Assembly: GCA_014764515.1 (NCBI GenBank) | Contig: JACXWD010000002.1 | Location: 78,760-142,759 of the forward strand | Reading direction: 5' to 3' | Length of the DNA stretch: 64,000 nt | DNA from: Candidatus Polarisedimenticola svalbardensis | Lineage (GTDB): Bacteria; Acidobacteriota; Polarisedimenticolia; Polarisedimenticolales; Polarisedimenticolaceae | Part shown: piece after piece, positions 43,477-53,035 of the stretch | How positions within the stretch are numbered: position 1 is the stretch's first letter | Layout of the letters: each line of letters starts with the position of its first letter | Translations under genes and position numbers: made by a program | Notes under the pieces: generated by a model | Told to the model about the DNA's origin: nothing | Seen by the model: only the letters and a program-made list of their open reading frames with translations | Databases searched by the model: none

Positions 43477-44664
43477 TCATTCTAACGGGAGATGACCCAG
43501 CAAAGCGCCGAAAACAGCATTGGATTGCAAACGGCCGGTCCGGGTCAACCGGATGCGATCGCCGCTCCGGACCAGGAGGCCCTGCTGCTCTGCGTTCTCC
43601 CAGACCGTCCGGTAGGATTCCTGGAGGTCCAGGCCGTACCGGGCTCCGATCCGGGTGGCGTCCACGCCTTCACGGAGCCTCAGGCCCATGAACAGTGTTT
43701 CCTCCAGTCTCCGAACCGGATCCCATCGGTCCAGTTCGGCCACAGGATCCCGGCCGGCGGCAAGGTCGGAGATGTAACCATCCAGGTCCCGGCGGTTTCC
43801 TCTTCTCTCGCCCTGGTGGTAGGCATGAGCCCCCAGACCGAAACCGGCGTACGGCAGGTCCTGCCAGTACTTCAGGTTGTGACGGGAGACCCTGTCCCGT
43901 TCGCCGGGCACGGTCCTGGCGAAATTTGAAATCTCATACTGCCGGTACCCGACCGATTCCAAATAGTCGGTGGTCTCCTCCCATGCGTCGGCCAGATCGT
44001 CATCTTCCGGACGGGCGGTCCGCCCGGCCTGCATCGCACGGGTCAGGGGCGTGTCCTTGTCGGTTTCAAGGAGGTAAACGGAAAAGTGGTCCGGCCTCAG
44101 AACGGCGAGTCGTCTGAGGGTAGCGGTCCATCCTCCAGGATCTTCACCGGGGAGTCCTGCGATCAGATCCACGGCGACCTGTCCGATATTCGCGGCCCGG
44201 GCGTCCTCTACCGCCTTTAGGGCGCGATCTCCGTCATGCCCCCGGCCAACTTCGCGGAGCACCTTGGGGTCAAGGGACTGTACGCCGATGGTAAGCCGAC
44301 CGACGCCGGCATCCCGGATCCGGGCAACGGCTTCAGCACTCAGGTCCTCCGGATTCGATTCCAGCGTAATCTCCGCCCCGGGCAAAACATCGAACCGATT
44401 CCGAACCGCCTGGACAAGATCGTAGATCTGGCTCCCGGTCAGCCGGGAGGGTGTGCCGCCACCGAAGAATATCGTATCGATGACTTGTGGAGCACCGTGC
44501 TGCAACTCTGCGATTTCCCGGTGAAGGGCAGCGAGATACGGCTCCATGGCGTCGTCCCGCCCCGCCACGGTGGCAAAGTCGCAGTAGGTGCATCGCCGGG
44601 AACAGAACGGAATATGGATGTAGACCCCGCCCGGGCCTTCAGGTTCTGGTGGTCGGGCGATCAT
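43477..44664 (-). CDS. hemW: HemW-type radical SAM heme chaperone
   Basis: 395 residues. The radical-SAM motif CSRRCTYCDF (CX3CX2C plus the HemN-like Phe) follows GGVYIHIPFC near residue 20. FFGGGTPS, ESNPEDL, GVQSLDPKVLREVGRGH and VDLIAGLPGED are the HemN/HemW core, and a HemW C-terminal domain follows. HemW inserts heme into respiratory proteins; family members were long misnamed coproporphyrinogen oxidases. The start at MIARPPEPEG overlaps the batE stop by one base (TGATG). It is the tail of the moxR-bat series, an unusual partner for it. Confidence 0.94.
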   Translation of the reverse strand: MIARPPEPEGPGGVYIHIPFCSRRCTYCDFATVAGRDDAMEPYLAALHREIAELQHGAPQVIDTIFFGGGTPSRLTGSQIYDLVQAVRNRFDVLPGAEITLESNPEDLSAEAVARIRDAGVGRLTIGVQSLDPKVLREVGRGHDGDRALKAVEDARAANIGQVAVDLIAGLPGEDPGGWTATLRRLAVLRPDHFSVYLLETDKDTPLTRAMQAGRTARPEDDDLADAWEETTDYLESVGYRQYEISNFARTVPGERDRVSRHNLKYWQDLPYAGFGLGAHAYHQGERRGNRRDLDGYISDLAAGRDPVAELDRWDPVRRLEETLFMGLRLREGVDATRIGARYGLDLQESYRTVWENAEQQGLLVRSGDRIRLTRTGRLQSNAVFGALLGHLPLE

Positions 44665-45422
44665 CAGACGATCGCTACGGCTTCTCGCGGGACCCATCCA
44701 GTCAGGCCGTCAGGGAGGGCTATCTGGATCCAGTCGTCCCTGAAGGAGCGGATGACGAGATCCAGTCCTTCATGGGCCACCACCAGCGTGGCGTTGTTTT
44801 CGCCGGGGCCTGCCAGGATCTCGACCTCGGCCACGAGAACCACCGCGGTGCGGTTGGGCTGCAGCCGGTTCATGGTAAACCACCAGGAACAGGCCATGAC
44901 CAGAGCGGCAACAGTCAGCGCGACAGCAGCCCATCCATGCCAGGCTTTCCATCGTCCCGGAAGGACAAGGCCGGCCGCCAGAACCAGAATGACCGCCCAG
45001 AACAGGGCCAGGGCCGTACCGGCCTGCCTGTCAGGCCCCAAACGGTGTTGCAACCGGACCAGCCACTTCACGATCGCCGCGCTTTCAGGACGAACGACCC
45101 TGTCGGCACGTTTTGATTCAGCGAATGTCAGGTTGCCCTCTATCTCCCCGTCGGAAGGATCCAGCAGTGCGGCTCTGCGGTAATGAAGGATCGCCTCACC
45201 CAGGTGGCCCTGCTTGAAGACGGCGTTCCCCAGGTTGTACTCAACCCTCGGGTCCTTGATGCCGTACCGCAGGATCTCCTGGTAGTAGCCGGCAGCTTCC
45301 ATGAATCTTCCGGAGGCATACGCTTCGTTCCCTTTGCGGAACAGCGTCTCCGGCTCGCCGGCGACCGACGGGACGGCGGCAACAGCCAGGCAAACGGCAA
45401 TGATCCCGGCAACGACTCTCAC
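44664..45422 (-). CDS. batE: BatE-like TPR protein with SH3-type domain
   Basis: 252 residues. A signal peptide (VRVVAGIIAVCLAVAAVPSVAG) precedes two tetratricopeptide repeats (about 25-95: LFRKGNEAYASGRFMEAAGYYQEIL, VEYNLGNAVFKQGHLGEAILHYRRA). Two membrane helices follow (about 125-165), then a bacterial SH3-like domain (about 180-250) ending DGLTGWVPREAVAIV. This order matches BatE of aerotolerance operons. The start is GTG 45422, overlapping the batD stop as GTGA; the track's longer ORF runs into batD. It is probably in the inner membrane, facing the periplasm. Confidence 0.88.
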   Translation of the reverse strand: MRVVAGIIAVCLAVAAVPSVAGEPETLFRKGNEAYASGRFMEAAGYYQEILRYGIKDPRVEYNLGNAVFKQGHLGEAILHYRRAALLDPSDGEIEGNLTFAESKRADRVVRPESAAIVKWLVRLQHRLGPDRQAGTALALFWAVILVLAAGLVLPGRWKAWHGWAAVALTVAALVMACSWWFTMNRLQPNRTAVVLVAEVEILAGPGENNATLVVAHEGLDLVIRSFRDDWIQIALPDGLTGWVPREAVAIV

Positions 45423-47230
45423 AGCACCTTCTCCATTTGAGCCAGTACATCCCGCGCTTCCCTGAGTGTCTCCTCCTGCCTCCCGGTTTGCGAGGAAGCA
45501 GGAACATACCGTGCAAAATCGCAGGCTTCCACACAATCCCGGAACCGCCGGACCAGATCCGCCGGTACGGAACGGGATACCAGGAGGCGTTCGACATCAT
45601 CGTAGGTCAGGCCGGAAGAGGAGCGGTCAAACCGGTCGCCGACATACTCCACCAGGGCTCTGGCGACTTCTTCATGGAAAACGGATCCCTCCACACCGTC
45701 CATCCGCTTGCCGGCGGCTGCCAGCCTGTTGCGAGCCCGGGACCTGGCCTTCCGTGCCCGCACCCGGCTCAAATCGCCGGTTCGTCTCGCATACCATCGG
45801 CCGGCACCGATCCCGGCAGGGAGCAGCAGGACAGGAGCCAGCACCAGCAACTGGAACCAACCCTCTCCATGGATCCGACGGGAACCGAGTTCCAGGTCAC
45901 CTTCCACAAGTTTGATGTACTGGATATCCGTTCCCTGTGGGACCAGGCGGCCGCCAGGTCGGGCACCTGCTGCCGCGCCATCGCCCTTGACCACCGTCAG
46001 GACCAGATCCTTCTCGATCCCTTCACGGTAGCGGCCGGCTTTCGGATCGAACCAGCCGAATCGGACTTCGGGGATGGCGAACTCGCCTGGAGAGGCCGGC
46101 ACAATAAGCCATTCCCAGGTTTTGCGGGAAACCATTTTCCCGGACCGGGTGGTAGTTGATTCTTCGGAGTTCGGCTCCTGGATCCTGAGACCAGGCGGAG
46201 GGTCCAGAACCGGCGGCTGAACCGGCTTGAGAAATCCTTCACCTTCCACAGTTACTCTCAGTGCGACCGCATCGTCCACCATCGCTTCGGTACGATCCAG
46301 CTCGGCCGACATCAGGAACTCGCCTACGGCGCCGCTGTAGGAGCGCGGGCGGCTGTCGGAGGGCAGCGGTTTGACCTTCAGGGTCAACGGCTCGGTCTTC
46401 CGCAGGATGCGCTTCCCACGGTCCCTGCTGAAGAAGTCCTTGAACAGGTCCCTGCTCCGGGCTGTAACCACCAGCTGGAGACTGTACGGATCGATGGTGA
46501 TCGAACCCTGGCTGGTCGGCACCAGCATCCGCCGTTCCAGCGGGAAGGCGTAGTACTGCTCCCCCGCCAACTCGGTGACGTACCTCTCACGTTCCGGGTC
46601 TGTCGGGACCTGCTCAACCCAGAATAGAGAAAAATCCGGGCGATCCACCCAGTTCAGGTCACCGACCTGTGGCCTTGCCAGCAGCGTCAGGGTAAGAAGC
46701 ACCGGTTCGCCTACGAACGCTTCCCGCTGTGAAAGCTCCGCCTTGAGGAAAACCTGCTCTTCCGGCGCCTGGTTCGGGGGAACTGGAACACCGGCACGAG
46801 GCTGGGCGGACGATCCTGCTGTGACCTTTAAGCGGACAGGCTGGGTCCGGTAGGTGGTTTCTCCTACCTGGATCTCCACAGGAGGAATGATCGCCTCGCC
46901 GGGACCCAGGGCCCGGAGGCTCCAGGTGAAGGTGTACGTCGTGGAAGAAGTGGTGCCGGAAGGTCCACTGAAGATCTGGGTGCTGCGACCGGGAGAAGGT
47001 CCTGACAGCGCCCCCAGGTTCTGGAGGTCAGCCAACCGCCCGATGCTCGGGTTCTGGTCCGCCTTTTCAACCTGTATGGTGAACTGCAACACCTGGGTGT
47101 CCGTGATGCCGCTGTTCGGCTTCAGGAAAGTCCGGATCACCGGGTCTGCCGCGAAAGCGCAGAGCGCAACGAACCACAGCAAGGTGAAAAACACCAGGCG
47201 CATGGCGGTTCGGCTCAGGTCACTGCGCAT
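45419..47230 (-). CDS. batD: BatD-like membrane protein
   Basis: 603 residues. A signal peptide (FFTLLWFVALCAFA) is followed by several beta-sandwich repeats (about 30-440) typical of BatD/oxygen-tolerance proteins, for example TFTIQVEKADQNP-like strands and LTLTLLARPQVGDLNWV. A membrane helix sits near 450-475 (LLVLAPVLLLPAGIGAG) and a cytoplasmic helical tail (about 480-603) follows. BatD is thought to act with the VWA proteins BatA and BatB in an envelope complex. It is coupled to batC (TGATG) and batE (GTGA). The track adds a GTG codon before ATG 47230. Confidence 0.9.
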   Translation of the reverse strand: MRSDLSRTAMRLVFFTLLWFVALCAFAADPVIRTFLKPNSGITDTQVLQFTIQVEKADQNPSIGRLADLQNLGALSGPSPGRSTQIFSGPSGTTSSTTYTFTWSLRALGPGEAIIPPVEIQVGETTYRTQPVRLKVTAGSSAQPRAGVPVPPNQAPEEQVFLKAELSQREAFVGEPVLLTLTLLARPQVGDLNWVDRPDFSLFWVEQVPTDPERERYVTELAGEQYYAFPLERRMLVPTSQGSITIDPYSLQLVVTARSRDLFKDFFSRDRGKRILRKTEPLTLKVKPLPSDSRPRSYSGAVGEFLMSAELDRTEAMVDDAVALRVTVEGEGFLKPVQPPVLDPPPGLRIQEPNSEESTTTRSGKMVSRKTWEWLIVPASPGEFAIPEVRFGWFDPKAGRYREGIEKDLVLTVVKGDGAAAGARPGGRLVPQGTDIQYIKLVEGDLELGSRRIHGEGWFQLLVLAPVLLLPAGIGAGRWYARRTGDLSRVRARKARSRARNRLAAAGKRMDGVEGSVFHEEVARALVEYVGDRFDRSSSGLTYDDVERLLVSRSVPADLVRRFRDCVEACDFARYVPASSQTGRQEETLREARDVLAQMEKVL

Positions 47231-47961
47231 CACCAGTCTTTCTCCCGCCGCTTGCCGGCTTGGGCCTTTCTGCGGGCTTCCTCTTCTTTCAGGTTATCCT
47301 TTTCCTGGGCCTCCAGACTGTCCAAAAGCCGTTCCGCCTCTTCCCGGGTCATTCCGCCTTCAGGCCGTTCCTGCTGCTCGCCCTCACCCTGCTTCGGCTC
47401 CTGTGGAGATTCGCTGTTCTCCCCCGGCGGCTGCTCTTCGTCGGGAGACGGTTTGTTCTTGCTGTCTTCGTTCTGCTCTTTCTTGGATTCGTCATCGTTC
47501 TGCTGCTCTTGCTGCTGCTGTTGCTGCTGTTGAGCCTGGAGCTGTCGAAGAGCCAGTTCCATGTTGCGTTTGGTATCCCTGTCGTCCGGCCGGGCCTGCA
47601 GAGCGCGGCGGTATGCGTCTATCGCCTCCTGGAACGCCTGGCGCTGATACCTGGCGTTTCCCAGGTTGTGTGCGATATCGGCCTGAAGCTCCTGTTCGGC
47701 TCCAACCATCGCCCGGGTCCAGGCTTCTTCAGCTCCCTCCAGATCACCCTGGCGGTACAGCACATTACCTATGTCGTAGAACAGCACCGGAGCTTCCGGC
47801 AGTTCGACCTGGGCTTCGGTATACGCCCTGAGAGCATCGTCGTACGCCTTCTCAACGTACAGCCGGTTCCCTTCCTCGGTGCGCTGATGGGCAGCGCCGC
47901 CAAAGGGGCCCAGGGCGCCTGCAAGGAAAACGCCAACGACCAGCTTGCCGGATAGCGTCAT
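47230..47961 (-). CDS. batC: BatC-like TPR protein with Gln/Glu-rich tail
   Basis: 243 residues. An N-terminal hydrophobic segment (about 5-24) looks like a signal peptide. TPR units lie at about 28-125 (EEGNRLYVEKAYDDALRAYTEAQ, AHNLGNARYQRQAFQEAIDAYRRAL). A highly charged Gln/Glu/Lys/Pro region (about 140-210) includes eight consecutive Gln. A final helical segment (MTREEAERLLDSLEAQEKDN) recurs in BatC proteins. It probably links BatA/B and BatD in the periplasm. It overlaps batB and batD by 4 and 1 nt. Confidence 0.88.
   Translation of the reverse strand: MTLSGKLVVGVFLAGALGPFGGAAHQRTEEGNRLYVEKAYDDALRAYTEAQVELPEAPVLFYDIGNVLYRQGDLEGAEEAWTRAMVGAEQELQADIAHNLGNARYQRQAFQEAIDAYRRALQARPDDRDTKRNMELALRQLQAQQQQQQQQEQQNDDESKKEQNEDSKNKPSPDEEQPPGENSESPQEPKQGEGEQQERPEGGMTREEAERLLDSLEAQEKDNLKEEEARRKAQAGKRREKDW
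47501..47532 (-). repeat. CAG/CAA microsatellite coding for the BatC poly-Gln run
   Basis: Minus-strand codons CAA and CAG alternate almost without interruption (one GAG). The triplet repeat could slip and change the length of the Gln-rich linker in BatC. Confidence 0.6.
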
Positions 47962-49007
47962 GATCCGCCCTCCTGCTTTCCGGCTTTCCCGCGGCCGCTC
48001 CTGGCGGCTCCGTCCGGGATCAGCATTTCAGTGAGCAGGGCGAGGAAGGCCAGCAGCAACGGGATCTGGAAACGTTCTTCATAGCGGATCCTCAGCACAG
48101 TACCCAGTTCACCGCCACCTTCACCTCTAAGATGTTCCACCAGGTCTTCGATCTCACCACCTGCGGCAGTGGAACGGCGGTAGATGCCGCCGGTCCGCCT
48201 GGACAGGTCCTCCAGTAGATCTTCATCCAGCCGTGTTGTGACCACCCTGCCGTCCCGGTCGGTTTTGAACCCGGATATCCCGCCTTCTTCGCCTGTAACC
48301 GGGATAGGGGCGCCTTTGAGGCTTCCGACGCCTACGGCGTGAACCACCAGGTTCTGTTTTACTGCGGCTGTTATGAAATCGTCCAGGCCTGCTTCGTGAT
48401 CTTCTCCATCGGTGATCAGCACGATCGATTTACCACGGTCACCGCCGGCCTTGTCGGAGAACCCTCTCTGCGCAGCCGTCAGGGCATCGGCCAATGCCGT
48501 GCCGGGTACCAGGTCGTACCGGATATCCGCCGCGTCAATGAACATACGGACTGCGCCATGGTCCAGAGTCAGCGGGCAGTTCAATACGCCTGCGCCGGAA
48601 AAGGTCACCAGTCCGATGCGGTCACCTGGAAGGCTCCGGATCAGGCTTTCGGCTGCCAGGATTCCCCGCCGGAACCGGTTCGGCGATACGTCTTCGCAAG
48701 CCATGCTCAGGGAAGTGTCCAGAACCACCATGATGTCGTTTCCGGAACGGGTCACCGGCTCCTGACGCCCGCCCCACTGTGGCCGGGCCGCCGCCAGGAC
48801 CCCGAACAGAACCATGACGAACAGGAGGCTGGTCTTGATGGCGCGCCGGGTGCTGCCGACATCGGAGGCAAACAGCGGGTAGTGTCGACTTCCACCTGCA
48901 AAATCGCGCAGGGCAGACCTTTTCCGTGAGGCAAAGAAAAGCTCGCCTGCCACGAGGACCGGCACTGCCAGTAGCAGCCAGAGCCACAGAGGCGAGGCGA
49001 ACCGCAT
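47958..49007 (-). CDS. batB: BatB-like von Willebrand A membrane protein
   Basis: 349 residues. Two N-terminal membrane helices (ASPLWLWLLLAVPVLVAGE and KTSLLFVMVLFGVLAAARPQW) precede a VWA domain (about 85-270) with an intact MIDAS start DTSLSM (DxSxS) and VLITDGEDHEAG. A C-terminal helix (about 310-330) completes the topology. MIDAS sites bind Mg and protein ligands. The start is at MRFASPLWLW (49007), overlapping the batA stop as TGATG; the track ORF runs 13 codons further into batA. Confidence 0.92.
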   Translation of the reverse strand: MRFASPLWLWLLLAVPVLVAGELFFASRKRSALRDFAGGSRHYPLFASDVGSTRRAIKTSLLFVMVLFGVLAAARPQWGGRQEPVTRSGNDIMVVLDTSLSMACEDVSPNRFRRGILAAESLIRSLPGDRIGLVTFSGAGVLNCPLTLDHGAVRMFIDAADIRYDLVPGTALADALTAAQRGFSDKAGGDRGKSIVLITDGEDHEAGLDDFITAAVKQNLVVHAVGVGSLKGAPIPVTGEEGGISGFKTDRDGRVVTTRLDEDLLEDLSRRTGGIYRRSTAAGGEIEDLVEHLRGEGGGELGTVLRIRYEERFQIPLLLAFLALLTEMLIPDGAARSGRGKAGKQEGGS

Positions 49008-49990
49008 CAGGGGATCCTCCGGAGCCGGGTGTTGGCCAGCATCCATTCCAGCAGGAGAAGCATGGCCGCTGCGCCCCAGAAGGCGGGAAACAGCTCGGCG
49101 TACTGGACGCGGACGGTGCTCTCGATCCTGGTTTTCTCAAGGCCGTCAATCACCTGAAACGTCTCTCTCATTCCGCCTGCATCGGTCACACGGAAATACC
49201 GCCCGTCGGTGGCGGCGGCAACCGAGCGCAAAAGTTCCTCATCCAGATCCATGCGTGTCAGCCGGATCGCGCCACGGTAAGGGATCGGGACATCGCCCTC
49301 GGTGCCGACGCCGATGGTATAGACGCGGATACCCAGCGCCCGTGCCGCTTCCGCCGCCGCTTGCGGGCCGATCTGGCCTGCATTGTTCCGGCCATCGGTA
49401 ATAAGCACCGCAACGCGACTGCGTGCGTCGGAGTGCCGCAGGCGGTTGACCGCCGTGGCCAGGCCCATCCCCATGGCGGTGGACGACTGTTCAGGCGGCT
49501 CCGCCTGGATCTCCTGCAAAAGCTGCAAAAGCATGTCGTGGTCCAGGGTCAACGGCCCCCGGGTCGCCGCCAGGGAACCGAAAATGACAAGGCCGATGCG
49601 GTCGGTGGGACGGCCTTCGATAAACTCGGCCACCGTGGCTCTTGCCACCTCCAGGCGGTTCAGAGGTTCGAAATCCTGGGCCATCATCGAGTAGGAGACA
49701 TCCATGGCGATAACGATATCCACGCCATGGGTTGTGACCGTCTCCGTGCTCGTGCCGGCCTGAGGTCGTGCCAGGGCCAGGACCATCAGAATCAGGGCCA
49801 CTCCCCGCATCCAGGGCAGCAACGCCTCCAGGTGGACCCACACCGATCCGCCCACCGATCCCAGCTCCCCTGCCGCCGGCAAAACCAGACGTGCGTCACC
49901 GGTCCTTCGACGGCGGATCAGCATCCAGGTCAGCGCCAGGGCCGGTCCGGTCAACAGCAACATCCATGGTGTGGCCAACCGGAATATCAT
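49007..49990 (-). CDS. batA: BatA-like von Willebrand A membrane protein
   Basis: 327 residues with the same plan as BatB: N-terminal helices (TPWMLLLTGPALALTWML and MRGVALILMVLALARPQ), a VWA domain (about 90-280) with MIDAS DVSYSM and VLITDGRNNAGQ, and a C-terminal helix (FWGAAAMLLLLEWML). BatA and BatB are paralogues that probably form a complex driven by the MoxR ATPase. It overlaps its neighbours by 4 nt (ATGA) and 1-3 nt. Confidence 0.93.
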   Translation of the reverse strand: MIFRLATPWMLLLTGPALALTWMLIRRRRTGDARLVLPAAGELGSVGGSVWVHLEALLPWMRGVALILMVLALARPQAGTSTETVTTHGVDIVIAMDVSYSMMAQDFEPLNRLEVARATVAEFIEGRPTDRIGLVIFGSLAATRGPLTLDHDMLLQLLQEIQAEPPEQSSTAMGMGLATAVNRLRHSDARSRVAVLITDGRNNAGQIGPQAAAEAARALGIRVYTIGVGTEGDVPIPYRGAIRLTRMDLDEELLRSVAAATDGRYFRVTDAGGMRETFQVIDGLEKTRIESTVRVQYAELFPAFWGAAAMLLLLEWMLANTRLRRIP

Positions 49991-50943
49991 GCCGTGTCCC
50001 GCCCTGAAGTTTCCTGCGGCCGGGTGGCATCCACCAGTGCGTACGCCTCTTCCACGGTGGACCGGAAGTCTGACGCGCGGGGCAGATGATCGGCGAACTT
50101 GACCATGTCACAGCTTAGAAGGAGCTTCTCCGACTTCCCGATCGGATCGACGCCGGCGCCGGCCTGGCGGAGCAAAGGACCGATCTCGGCGGTGGTGCAC
50201 TCCATCAGTTCAACCCGGTACCGCCCGCCCAGATACAGCTTGAGAATTCTTGCAATTTCCTCGAAGAAAGGTCCGGCGTGCGCCGGATCGGCGTGGCCTC
50301 CTCGCAACAGCTCCTGGAGGGCCTGGTAAGCCCATTCATGAGGAGGCATGCGCTTGAACGGGTCCGCCGGCTGGGGAACGGCTGCCAGCCTGCCGGCATA
50401 CCTGCGCTGGACCCACCAGACGATGCCGGCCAGGATCAGGAGTCCGGCAAGGATCGACAAAGCCAGTACCAGGGCGCTGTAATCCGGAGCTACCGAACCG
50501 GGGCCTTTCAGGTCTGCAAGTTCACCATTTTCGTCGCCGGCGCCCAGAACCGATTCGATGGTGACCGCAACCGGTTCGGTAATTGATTCCAGAACCTCAT
50601 CCCCGGATCGGAGTTGGACGGTGAATGCCGGAAGTTCCAGTTCGCCCGGCTCGTAAGCCGCCACTCCGCCGGACCAGATCCAGACGTTTCCGCCATCCGG
50701 CTGTGGCTCCTGGCTCCAGTTGCCGTCCAGTACGGTAAACGGACCGATGGTATCCGGCAGTGCAACCGGTTCCCATGAGTCGGCCCCGCTCCCTGCCGCT
50801 CTCAAGGTCATGGGAAAACGGTCACCGATGGTGCCGGCCTTTTGTGGAAATCCAACTAGCAGCTCCGGAGAGCCGGCGACCGCAGAGCCGCATACCAGGA
50901 TCAGGACGATCACGGCCAGGATTCGTGTTCCACGAGCCGACAC
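49987..50943 (-). CDS. BatD-like/DUF4381-like membrane protein
   Basis: 318 residues. A signal peptide (LAVIVLILVCGSAVAG) precedes one beta-sandwich domain (about 28-130, like a single BatD unit: FTVQLRSGDEVLESITEPVAVTI). A membrane helix follows (about 155-177, ALVLALSILAGLLILAGIVWWV), then a cytoplasmic helical region (about 200-305, YQALQELLRGG.., FFEEIARILKLYLGGRY). The plan resembles DUF4381 proteins between DUF58 and VWA genes in MoxR operons. GTG 50943 abuts the DUF58 stop with no gap. The family name is my best reading; function is unknown beyond the complex. Confidence 0.8.
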   Translation of the reverse strand: MSARGTRILAVIVLILVCGSAVAGSPELLVGFPQKAGTIGDRFPMTLRAAGSGADSWEPVALPDTIGPFTVLDGNWSQEPQPDGGNVWIWSGGVAAYEPGELELPAFTVQLRSGDEVLESITEPVAVTIESVLGAGDENGELADLKGPGSVAPDYSALVLALSILAGLLILAGIVWWVQRRYAGRLAAVPQPADPFKRMPPHEWAYQALQELLRGGHADPAHAGPFFEEIARILKLYLGGRYRVELMECTTAEIGPLLRQAGAGVDPIGKSEKLLLSCDMVKFADHLPRASDFRSTVEEAYALVDATRPQETSGRDTA

Positions 50944-51830
50944 CTAGAACCCTCCAGCCTCGGCCCGCCGGGCCCGCGTACGGAAAAACCGAACCAGGTG
51001 TTTCTCGTAATCTTCGCCGGTATCCAGTTCCAGCATTTCGATGCCGCTTTTGCGCACGGTTTCCCTTATCTCAAGTTCCCGGCGTTCAGCCCAGGAGGCG
51101 TACTCCGACCGCACCCTGCTGCTGCCGGCGTCCAATATCCTGCGTTCCCCTGTTTCCGGATCCGCAACGGCAACCAGGCCGGTAGAGGGGAGCTCCGATT
51201 CCCTCGGGTCGCTGACGCGGATCCCCACCACATCGTGCTTGCGGGCCACGGTCCGGAGAACGGTGTCATAGCTGCGGTCCTGGAAATCGGAGACCAGAAA
51301 CACAACGGCGCGTTTCTTGAGGACATTCCGAAGGTAGGTCACCGCTCCGGCGATGTCCGTTCCGGCACCCTGTGGCGAGGAGGCCATCAGGTCGCGGAGC
51401 ACCCTGAGCGCATGCTCCCTTCCCTTTCTTGGCGGAACGAAATGTTCGATCCGGTCGGAAAACAGCAGCAGGCCGACACGGTCGTTGTTGCGGATCGCCG
51501 AAAACGCCAGAAGCGCCGACACCTCGGTAGCCAGCTCCTGCTTGGTGGAACGTGCGGTGCCGAACCGGCCGGAGGCGCTGGTATCCACCGCCACAACCAC
51601 CGTCAATTCCCGTTCCTCGGTGAATTTCTTGACGAACGGTTGCTGCATCCTGGCTGAGACGTTCCAGTCAATGGACCGGACGTCATCACCAGCCTGATAC
51701 TCGCGCACCTCGGCGAATTCCATCCCCCTTCCGCGAAATACGGAATGGTAGGAACCTGCAAGACTCTGGTTCACCAGTTTCCTGGTCCGGATCTCAAGGC
51801 GCTGGACCTTCCTGAGAAGTTCCCCCGGTG

Positions 51831-51834
<4 letters not shown>
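50944..51834 (-). CDS. DUF58 (VWA-like) protein of the MoxR operon
   Basis: 296 residues. The hallmark VREYQAGDDVRSIDWNVSARMQQPFVKKF (about 42-71) is diagnostic for DUF58. A VWA-type domain with AVDTSASGRFG (DxSxS) follows, then VVFLVSDFQD. No membrane helix is predicted, so it is cytosolic or peripheral, acting next to the MoxR ATPase. GTG 51834 overlaps the moxR stop (GTGA). Confidence 0.94.
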
Positions 51835-52817
<983 letters not shown>

Positions 52818-52884
52818 GCTGTCTCCGTTCGGCGGAGTCTCCGCCGGTATTTGTTGCATCCAAAGGCTTTACACAGAATTTCCT

Positions 52885-52913
52885 ATTCTAGGAACATCCG
52901 TCTGGACTGTCAA
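52885..52913 (-). promoter_or_regulatory. Promoter of the moxR-bat operon
   Basis: Minus strand: perfect TTGACA (52913-52908), 17-nt spacer, TAGAAT (52890-52885, 5 of 6). The leader to ATG 52817 is about 60 nt. It is one of the strongest promoters in the window and the only one seen upstream of the overlapping series. Confidence 0.68.
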
Positions 52914-52957
52914 ACCGGTCCGGACAACGGTTCTACGAACGGTAAGACCGTAAAGAC

Positions 52958-52985
52958 TGGACTTTCATACTTTCGGAATTTAAAT
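52958..52985 (+). promoter_or_regulatory. Candidate promoter of the chemosensory unit
   Basis: TGGACT, 16-nt spacer, TTAAAT. No flagellar sigma-28 type sequence is seen. The predicted start falls in the CCACTAGTGG palindrome. Confidence 0.35.
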
Positions 52986-52986
52986 A

Positions 52987-52996
52987 CCACTAGTGG
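52987..52996. promoter_or_regulatory. Palindrome CCACTAGTGG at the predicted chemosensory transcript start
   Basis: A perfect 10-bp palindrome a few bases after the candidate -10. It could be an operator half-site pair, but a 10-bp palindrome can arise by chance. Confidence 0.25.
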
Positions 52997-53035
52997 ACCG
53001 TCTACAGCGGCGGCCGGCTGGGAGGATAGGTCCGA

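Noticed and set aside
47501-47532. Short regular repeat as a possible CRISPR fragment
   Set aside because: It is an in-frame CAG/CAA triplet run coding for Gln in BatC, with no spacers.
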